A stretch of 64,000 bases of DNA, taken from assembly GCF_014904745.1 (NCBI RefSeq), contig NZ_JACZCS010000014.1:124001-188000 (forward strand), written 5' to 3'. The notes beneath the pieces were generated by a model. The model was not told where the DNA came from. It saw nothing but the letters and a program-made list of their open reading frames with translations, and ran no database searches. The stretch is from Oricola nitratireducens (GTDB lineage Bacteria; Pseudomonadota; Alphaproteobacteria; Rhizobiales; Rhizobiaceae). The position numbers and the translations under genes were made by a program. This document shows, piece by piece, positions 58,285-64,000 of this stretch; within the stretch, counting starts at the first letter, position 1; every line of letters starts with the position of its first letter.

Positions 58285-59901
58285 TCACCTCGGTTCGCTG
58301 TGCAGTCCTTTCAGGATCGCGAAACAGGCGAGCAGCAGGACGATGGTGAACGGGAAGCCGGTCGACACCGCCATCGCCTGCAGCGCGCCGAGCCCACCGC
58401 CGAGCAACAGCGCGATGGCAACGAGGCCCTCGAAGGACGCCCAGAACACGCGCTGAGGCACCGGCGCGTCCACCTTGCCGCCGGCGGTGATCGTGTCGAT
58501 CACCAGCGAACCGGAGTCGGACGACGTCACGAAGAAGACGATCACCAGAATGATGGCGATGAACGAGGTGATCGCCTGCAGCGGCAACGCCTCCAGCATG
58601 GCGAACAGCTTCAGTTCCAGCGGCGCGTCGGCGACCGTCTGATAGCCGTCATTGACGATCTGGCTGATCGCCGTGCCGCCGAAGGCCGTCATCCAGAAGA
58701 CAGAGACGACCGACGGGACGATCAGCACGGCGATGATGAATTCGCGCACCGTACGCCCGCGCGAGACACGCGCGATGAACATGCCGACGAAAGGCGACCA
58801 GGAGATCCACCACGCCCAGTAGAAGGATGTCCAGCCCTGGCGGAAATTGTCATCGGCGCGCCCGAACGGGTTGGAGAGTTCCGGCAGGTAACGCGCATAT
58901 TCGGCGAGATTGGTGAAAAAGCCGGTGATGATGGCGAGCGTCGGCCCGACGAGCAGCACGAACGCCAGCAGCAGCGCCGCCAGCACCATGTTGATTTCCG
59001 ACAGGCGCTTGACGCCCGCGTCGAGGCCCGCGACCACCGACATCAGCGCGACGCCGGTGATCGCGACGATCAGCACGACCTTGGAGACGTCGTTTACCGG
59101 CAGGCCGAAAATATGGTTGAGGCCGGCATTGGCCTGTTCGGCGCCGAAGCCAAGGGACGTCGCCAGCCCGAACAGCGTCGCAAAGACCGCGAGCGTGTCG
59201 ATGACGTGTCCCGTCCAGCCCCAGACGCGCTCGCCGAAGATCGGGTAGAAAACCGAACGCATCGTCAGCGGAAGGCCCTTATTGTAGGAAAACAGGGCCA
59301 GCGCCAGCGCCACGATGGCATAGATCGCCCAAGGATGCAGGCCCCAGTGGAAAATCGTCGCCGCCATGCCGAGATGGCGCGCCGCCGCGGCGTCTCCGGC
59401 TGCGCCTCCGAGCGGCGCCCAGCTGTCCGGCGCACCGGCATTTTCCGCCACCGACGAGGAGAAATGCGAGATCGGTTCGGAGACGCCGTAGAACATCAGC
59501 CCGATGCCCATGCCGGCGGCGAACAGCATCGCGAACCAGCCGGAATAGGAATAGTCGGGCGTCGCGTCCTTGCCGCCGATGCGCACCTTTCCGTAGGGCG
59601 AAACGATCAGGAAGAGGCACAGGAGCACGAAGACGTTGGCCGAAAGCAGGAAGAACCAGTCGAAGGTCGAGGTCAGCCAGACGCGCAGGTCGTTGAAGAC
59701 CGCGCCGGCGGATTCCTGAAAGGCCAGCGTCACCAACACGAAGGCGACGATCGTCAGGCCGGAAATCGCGAAAACCGGATTGTGTATATCGAGACCGAAT
59801 GGCCCGATACTCGTCGTGATGTTGTCCTGGCCGATCTCGTATTCGGTATCGATCAGGGCCGTCGGGCCGTCTGGGGCGGGAATGCCGGTGGTGTCGCTCA
59901 T
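58285..59901 (-). CDS. BCCT-family transporter (betaine/choline/carnitine type)
   Basis: This is a 538-residue secondary transporter with about 12 helices. The glycine-rich unwound segment GMGIGLMFYGVSEP and the WAWWISWSPFVGMFIARVSRGRT aromatic box (partly quoted) are BCCT signatures. It takes up quaternary amines such as betaine, using sodium or protons, for osmoprotection or catabolism. The ATG at 59901 has AGGAGG eight bases upstream. The universal stress protein gene lies just upstream on the same strand. A link to the carnitine-type hydroxylase 8 kb away is only suggestive. Confidence 0.93.
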   Translation of the reverse strand: MSDTTGIPAPDGPTALIDTEYEIGQDNITTSIGPFGLDIHNPVFAISGLTIVAFVLVTLAFQESAGAVFNDLRVWLTSTFDWFFLLSANVFVLLCLFLIVSPYGKVRIGGKDATPDYSYSGWFAMLFAAGMGIGLMFYGVSEPISHFSSSVAENAGAPDSWAPLGGAAGDAAAARHLGMAATIFHWGLHPWAIYAIVALALALFSYNKGLPLTMRSVFYPIFGERVWGWTGHVIDTLAVFATLFGLATSLGFGAEQANAGLNHIFGLPVNDVSKVVLIVAITGVALMSVVAGLDAGVKRLSEINMVLAALLLAFVLLVGPTLAIITGFFTNLAEYARYLPELSNPFGRADDNFRQGWTSFYWAWWISWSPFVGMFIARVSRGRTVREFIIAVLIVPSVVSVFWMTAFGGTAISQIVNDGYQTVADAPLELKLFAMLEALPLQAITSFIAIILVIVFFVTSSDSGSLVIDTITAGGKVDAPVPQRVFWASFEGLVAIALLLGGGLGALQAMAVSTGFPFTIVLLLACFAILKGLHSEPR

Positions 59902-59974
59902 TGGGGTTTCCTCCTGGGGTCTTTCCCGGAATTGCCGATCGTTCGTGATTGCCGCGATGGCGCGGCCGTTTCGC

Positions 59975-60391
59975 CTAATGGCGCACGAGGAACACGGAGG
60001 CGTCGGTGTGGGTCGCCAGCCGGCCGCCGTTCGACGGCCAGATGTGGTCCGCGACATTGGGAATATGCGTCGCCATGACGACGAGGTTGGCGCCCGTCTC
60101 GTGCACTGCCTTGACCAGGGCCTCGTCGAGGTCGACCGCGGGGTCGTGGCTGACGACCGGCATGGACTCCGTGGCGATGCCATGGCGCACGCCCTGGTCG
60201 TCGGCAAACGCCTTCAGTTTTTTCGCATACTCGGCCGGATTGTGCCCGAGCGGGCCGGGCAAGGACGCGGTGACGCCCACATATGTGACAGGGATCCTGT
60301 AGAGTTTCGCCAGATTTGCCGCCGTGTCGAGCGCAAGCGCCAGTTTGTCGGCATGCGCCAAGTCGATCGGCACCATGATCTTCTTGTACAT
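59975..60391 (-). CDS. Universal stress protein (UspA family)
   Basis: This is a 138-residue USP-fold protein. The N-terminus KKIMVPIDLAHADKLALAL and the C-terminal HIPNVADHIWPSNGGRLATHTDASVFLVRH (partly quoted) match UspA; the G-2x-G-9x-G(S/T) ATP motif is incomplete, so ATP binding is uncertain. It lies 73 bases upstream of the BCCT gene on the same strand, suggesting that it regulates or stabilises that transporter, as TeaD does for the ectoine TRAP transporter; that is an analogy. Confidence 0.88.
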   Translation of the reverse strand: MYKKIMVPIDLAHADKLALALDTAANLAKLYRIPVTYVGVTASLPGPLGHNPAEYAKKLKAFADDQGVRHGIATESMPVVSHDPAVDLDEALVKAVHETGANLVVMATHIPNVADHIWPSNGGRLATHTDASVFLVRH

Positions 60392-60865
60392 CTTCCCCTC
60401 CCGGTCGTAGTTCTCGTCGGGATTGCCGTCCCGATAGTCTCTCCCTTGAAGAAATCTCCCCTTGCGAGGCGCACATTTCTGTCGCCCAAACGGTGGAAGA
60501 TTTTCCGATTGCGACCCGAAGGCTAACCCGAACCCGCCGCCCGGGGCAAACCATCCGCCGTCACGGCGCCTGAATTCGGCGATGCCGTCGGCGGATTCTG
60601 AGAAAGGTGGTTGCGGGTCAAGCAATTGCGCGCCGGATCGCTGCACCGGGCCTTGCCGGCGAACTCCTGAGTCCAGTTTCCGCCGCAGAATTCGATGTTA
60701 CCGGTATGTTAACGAATACCCGCGAATTATTACATGCAACTCTTCATGATGCGGCCGGCATGAAGCCGGTTCTTTCCTCGGCTGCGCCGAGATACTCCCG
60801 ACAATTTCCTTTCGTGACGTGAAGCCGCCGCCCTCCCGACGGCGCATGAACCCGGACAGCCAGAC
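60392..60865. other. Non-coding gap upstream of the GGDEF gene
   Basis: 474 bases without a supported gene. It includes a small hairpin CCGGC-ATGAA-GCCGG at about 60757-60771 followed by TTCTTTCC, and AT-rich stretches near 60695-60745 that could hold a promoter for the diguanylate cyclase. No tRNA or repeat was seen. Confidence 0.5.
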
Positions 60866-61927
60866 ATGCTCGACACGGAGAATCTTCATTCCGGCAAACC
60901 GGATCGAGGCGGCCACGACGATCCGGTTGCGCTGGCGTCCAGGGCGCTTCATTTCGCCGAAACGTACAACACCCCGCCGGTCCCGAAGATCTACGAGATC
61001 TGGTATGCGTTCGCCGCCGGCAAGCCGGAGAAGCTCTGTCAGGAGATCAGGAAACTGATCGCCGCAAACGGGGCCGTCAGTTCCTATGAACTCGACCAGT
61101 TGCACCGTGAATTCCTGGCACTGAGCGAGGAGCAGCGCCGCGAACAGGAACTGGCCGGTTTTCATCTGGATCGCGAGATGCACAAGGCCATCGGTCTCGT
61201 CCAGAGACATATCGGCTCGAACGACCGTTTCGCGGAAACGCTGAAGAAATCGGCCAACGCGATGACGGCGACCGCCAATCCGGCGAAGCTGCAGCAGACG
61301 GTCGAGTTCCTGCTTGTCGACAACGGCCGGATGCGGGCGGAATCGGTGAAATTGAGCCACAGCCTCGACCAGATCCGCATCGAAGTCCGCAAATTGGGCG
61401 CCCAGCTCGAAAAAGCGCGCCAGAACGAGTTCAAGGACCCGCTGACGAACGTTGCCAACCGCCGCTATTTCGACAGGGCCCTGCCCAGGTTCATCGCCGA
61501 TGCCTTCGCGACCGGTTCGCCACTGAATCTCGTCATGGCCGACCTGGACCATTTCAAACTCGTCAACGACACCTTCGGCCATCAGGTCGGCGACGACGTT
61601 CTGCGCTACTTCGCGGCGCTGTTGCAGAAGAACGTGAAGGGACGCGACATCGTCGCGCGCTACGGCGGCGAGGAATTCGCGATCATCCTGCCGTCGACGA
61701 CCTCCGCCAACGCGAAACTGCTCATGCAGCAGATCATGGCGCAGCTAGGGCGCGCAAATCTGGTCGTCTCGAAGGGACACAACCCGATCGGCAAGGTGAC
61801 GAGCACATTCGGCATCGCGCAGGCGACACGAAGCGACGACGCCGAGACTCTGATCAAGCGCGCCGACATGAAGCTCCTGGAAGCGAAGCAGACCGGGCGC
61901 AATCGCATCGCGTCGGATGCCGATTAA
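60866..61927 (+). CDS. Diguanylate cyclase (GGDEF domain)
   Basis: This is a 353-residue soluble cyclase that makes c-di-GMP. Residues 1 to about 190 are helical, with no known sensor domain (EIWYAFAAGKPEKLCQEIRK near residue 45). The GGDEF domain starts near DPLTNVANRRYFDRALP; the active site is GGEEF at residues 267-271. The inhibitory site four residues before it reads KGRD (258-261), where RxxD is normal, so feedback inhibition may be weakened. The ATG has no clear SD. A small unknown gene follows closely. Confidence 0.92.
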   Translation: MLDTENLHSGKPDRGGHDDPVALASRALHFAETYNTPPVPKIYEIWYAFAAGKPEKLCQEIRKLIAANGAVSSYELDQLHREFLALSEEQRREQELAGFHLDREMHKAIGLVQRHIGSNDRFAETLKKSANAMTATANPAKLQQTVEFLLVDNGRMRAESVKLSHSLDQIRIEVRKLGAQLEKARQNEFKDPLTNVANRRYFDRALPRFIADAFATGSPLNLVMADLDHFKLVNDTFGHQVGDDVLRYFAALLQKNVKGRDIVARYGGEEFAIILPSTTSANAKLLMQQIMAQLGRANLVVSKGHNPIGKVTSTFGIAQATRSDDAETLIKRADMKLLEAKQTGRNRIASDAD

Positions 61928-61971
61928 CCGGGTGAATGCAACCGCGATTTTTCACGGAAGGAATTTTCGAA

Positions 61972-62190
61972 ATGCGGAAAGCCAAATCCGAAACCATCGT
62001 GTTCCTCGCCGGCAGGACGAGGGCATGGTCAAAATCCGGCGAGTTGAGCGAGACCCCAGGCATCATCGAGGGCCGGACACAGCTGATGCGGCTGCACGAC
62101 CGCCTCAAGGGCCCGGTCGACGCGCTCGGCGCACGGCTGGACCCGTCGATGGGCGATCCGGAGACCCTCGACGAGTTCGCGGAAGACTGA
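61972..62190 (+). CDS. Small hypothetical protein downstream of the diguanylate cyclase
   Basis: This is a 72-residue soluble protein: MRKAKSETIVFLAGRT, then ELSETPGIIEGRTQLMRLHDRL, and an acidic end (DPETLDEFAED). GGAAGGAA lies about ten bases before the ATG at 61972; a start at 61936 would add 12 residues. It lies 44 bases past the cyclase stop on the same strand and may be cotranscribed. No family is recognised. Confidence 0.55.
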   Translation: MRKAKSETIVFLAGRTRAWSKSGELSETPGIIEGRTQLMRLHDRLKGPVDALGARLDPSMGDPETLDEFAED

Positions 62191-62247
62191 AGCGGCCGCG
62201 ATGCCCTGTGCGCCGCCGATTGCAAGTCGAAAAGGCCTGATCCGAAG

Positions 62248-62997
62248 CTACGACGGATCGTGTAGCCAGCCCTTGCCCAGGGCGATCGCGATTGCGTGGA
62301 CCTTGTTCTTCGCGTCGAGTTTTCTCACCGCGTTGTTGATGTGATATTGCACCGTGTGAACGGAAATTTCGACGTTCACGGCGATATCTTTCACGCTCAT
62401 GCCATCGGCGGTCAGGCGCAGGCATTCGATTTCGCGCCGGTTGAGCGGATTTTCCTCGTCCTCAACTCCAGACAGAGAAACCAGTTTGACGAATGTGAGC
62501 GCAGCGATGTGCTCCAGATGGATCATCTCCTGCTTCGTAACCGGTTCGCGCGAGCCGGTGAAGGTGATTCCGCCCCAGACGCCGTTGTCAGCCATGACCG
62601 GGAAATGGGCGAATGTGTCATGGCCGCGATTGATCAGATGCCTGAGCGTGGAATGGAGAGCGGCGTATCGCGGCGCCTCGATGAAATCCGAGCAGCTGGC
62701 GGCGCTCGGTAGCACCGATATGCGCGGATGCGTGAACAAAGGCTGTTCGAAAACCTTTTCCTCAATGCACAGTTGCAGCAGTTCGTTGTCCCAATTGGTC
62801 AGCTTGACCCGGTTGGCAAATTGCCTCGGTTCCGGCCGCGGCGCGCCGGTGACAAGAAAGTGCGGTAGACAGAACTCCGTGCCAATACGTTTCAGAACCT
62901 GGAATATGTCATAGACGGTACCGGCCGCGTCGAGCATCTCCTCTGCCCGACGCGTGGACTCATACAACGGAACCCTTATTGCAGCGTCCTGTCTCAC
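62248..62997 (-). CDS. LuxR-type regulator with autoinducer-binding-like domain
   Basis: This is a 249-residue LuxR-family regulator. The N-terminal domain (about residues 20-165) resembles an acyl-homoserine-lactone pocket, but the usual DP pair near its centre reads QP (VFEQPLFTHP), so ligand binding may differ. The C-terminal helix-turn-helix is LNRREIECLRLTADGMSVKDIA and NVEISVHTVQYHINNAVRKL. The GTG at 62997 has GGAGAG seven bases upstream; a TTG at 63006 would have none. No luxI-type synthase gene is in the window, so it is a LuxR solo. Palindromes lie just upstream. Confidence 0.82.
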   Translation of the reverse strand: MRQDAAIRVPLYESTRRAEEMLDAAGTVYDIFQVLKRIGTEFCLPHFLVTGAPRPEPRQFANRVKLTNWDNELLQLCIEEKVFEQPLFTHPRISVLPSAASCSDFIEAPRYAALHSTLRHLINRGHDTFAHFPVMADNGVWGGITFTGSREPVTKQEMIHLEHIAALTFVKLVSLSGVEDEENPLNRREIECLRLTADGMSVKDIAVNVEISVHTVQYHINNAVRKLDAKNKVHAIAIALGKGWLHDPS

Positions 62998-63020
62998 ACC
63001 CGGCAACTCTCCGAATCACG

Positions 63021-63059
63021 GCAACGATGTTACATCACGTTGCAGTAACGTTACGCAAC
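63021..63059. promoter_or_regulatory. Overlapping palindromes upstream of the LuxR gene
   Basis: Two palindromes overlap. The first (63021-63043) has GCAACG and CGTTGC arms around ATGTTACAT. The second (63039-63059) has GTTGC and GCAAC arms around the perfect core GTAACGTTAC. They are 24-62 bases before the LuxR start, where an autoregulatory operator or lux-box-like site would be. Confidence 0.5.
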
Positions 63060-63516
63060 GGCAATACCACACAACGACACGTTCCGGAATCCACCCGATT
63101 ACGAACCGCGATCAGGCATCGCTTTTCGCCGGCAACGCCGCCAGGATCGGGCAGCGGCGGAGTCGGTCGGCAGCGTCGGGAATACGCCCGAAACAGGCCG
63201 TATTTTAAGGGTTTTGCCCGCATCGCAACGAATTTTGTAGAGCGGCATTTCTGCCACCAGCCGGGGCGCTACTCCATCCGCATAGCCGATTCTGACTATC
63301 GATTTCAGTAGTACGACGGACATCGCGCGTAAACCTACCCCTGCAATATCTTGCAATGGTCGATGTTGCGATCCGCCGTGTTATGGCGCCGCCTCTCCGC
63401 AGGCATGAAACCTCTTTTCACGCACTGATTTGCGATTGCGTCGAACACTCGTGTTCACGGCTTCCATTGCCGAATCGTGCACGAGAGCTTCCCGACAGCC
63501 GAACGGATAGAACGAC
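63060..63516. other. Non-coding gap between LuxR and the globin-coupled sensor
   Basis: 457 bases with no supported gene, of lower GC than the flanks. It probably holds the divergent promoters of the LuxR gene and the globin sensor gene. No tRNA or strong terminator was found. Confidence 0.5.
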
Positions 63517-64000
63517 ATGAACACCGTCACACAAGAACGCTCCAATGACAGCGACCTTGAAGGTCGCCTGAAGTTTCTCGGCCTTGATTCCGATAGCATG
63601 AGGCTCATCCGCAACCGGAAGAAGCTGATCGAGGATTCGCTGGAAAAGGGACTGGACCGGTTCTACGAGGTCGTCGCGAAGACACCGCGCGCGGCCGCGT
63701 TCTTTTCGTCCAAAGGACAAATGAAGGGCGCAAAGCAGGCGCAGATCCGGCACTGGGCTACCATTTGCGCCGGCGTCTACGACGAGGACTATGTCAGCCG
63801 GGTCCGCGCCATCGGGTCGGTACATGCCCGGATCGGCCTCGATCCGCGCTGGTATATCGGCGGCTACGCGCTGATAAGTGAGCAGATCGTCACCGAAGTC
63901 CTGAATTCGAGCTGGCCCAAGGCAGGATTGTTCTCGAAAGAACAACACTCCGCGAGCGACGTCGCAAAATTGCTGTCGGCTGTCTTGAAAAGCATTTTGC
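63517..64000 (+). CDS. Globin-coupled sensor (protoglobin domain), N-terminal part, cut by window end
   Basis: The frame from the ATG at 63517 is open to the last base, giving 161 residues of a haem-binding protoglobin domain. The proximal-His block VHARIGLDPRWYIGGYALI is the family signature (His near residue 103). A distal region with WATICAGVYDEDYV precedes it. Such domains sense O2 and are usually joined to a chemoreceptor (HemAT) or GGDEF output; which one lies outside the window. It is the reason the gene is partial at its 3' end. The upstream gap holds the divergent LuxR gene. Confidence 0.88.
   Translation, partial: MNTVTQERSNDSDLEGRLKFLGLDSDSMRLIRNRKKLIEDSLEKGLDRFYEVVAKTPRAAAFFSSKGQMKGAKQAQIRHWATICAGVYDEDYVSRVRAIGSVHARIGLDPRWYIGGYALISEQIVTEVLNSSWPKAGLFSKEQHSASDVAKLLSAVLKSIL

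Noticed and set aside
62239-62259. GATCCG/CGGATC hairpin at the end of the LuxR gene
   Set aside because: Only six pairs with a nine-base loop, overlapping the stop codon; no T-run.
63418-63948. A 176-codon minus-strand frame at the right edge
   Set aside because: It lies opposite the protoglobin domain, whose His motif is clear on the plus strand.
1-64000. tRNA, rRNA, CRISPR array, insertion sequence or integrase
   Set aside because: None was recognised on either strand. The GTA cluster has no integrase or attachment repeats, which fits a GTA rather than a prophage.

Overview
The window is GC-rich, densely coded DNA that looks like a Hyphomicrobiales (Rhizobiales) alphaproteobacterium. The evidence is the cytochrome c maturation operon cycHJKL, a FeuN/FeuP/FeuQ regulatory set, a PleC-type cell-cycle kinase beside pepN and glnE, and a gene transfer agent (GTA) head-tail cluster. 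The genus cannot be fixed by reading alone. No rRNA, tRNA, CRISPR array or insertion sequence was recognised.

Layout. 1-10.4 kb: the 3' part of a chemoreceptor, then single metabolic genes (HAD phosphatases, a CaiB-type racemase, an MpaB/DUF2236 protein, a K+ channel with a zinc-ribbon tail, a CelD-type acyltransferase, Dtd, and an orphan CoxL-type molybdoenzyme subunit). 10.5-31.8 kb: a core block of pepN, pleC, an EF-hand protein, glnE, a two-component system, degP, a hydrolase-OsmC fusion, the cytochrome c maturation genes cycL-K-J-H, a lipoprotein, and feuQ-feuP-feuN. These genes link cell-cycle control, nitrogen control, envelope quality control, haem attachment and osmotic/cyclic-glucan signalling.

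31.9-50.1 kb: a GTA structural cluster read right to left on the minus strand. It holds terminase (gp2), portal (gp3), a gp3.5-like membrane protein, protease (gp4), capsid (gp5), gp6, gp7, a 51-residue small ORF, gp8, gp9, gp10, gp10.1, tape measure (gp11), gp12, gp13, NlpC/P60 (gp14), the fibre/host-specificity protein (gp15) and a holin-like protein. Three sets of ordinary host genes split it: hxlR/qorB between gp2 and gp3; a PACE exporter, a GST and an Stf0 sulfotransferase between gp10.1 and gp11; and ridA between gp14 and gp15. A strong intrinsic terminator follows hxlR, 33 bases before the portal start. A diverged scrap of a second gp11 start lies inside the three-gene insertion. This broken-up GTA is the most unusual structure here.

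50.3-64 kb: accessory and regulatory genes. These are a gamma-butyrobetaine hydroxylase-like dioxygenase, a membrane-anchored glutamate-synthase-like protein, a LysR regulator divergent from a sulfotransferase/monooxygenase pair, a cupin-TetR operon with a clear palindromic operator, a DMT exporter, a BCCT transporter with a universal stress protein, a diguanylate cyclase, a LuxR-type regulator with palindromes upstream, and the start of a globin-coupled sensor cut by the window end.

Starts were chosen by Shine-Dalgarno (SD) spacing and family homology; where two starts are plausible the entry says so. Function calls rest on remembered family motifs, not on database searches.
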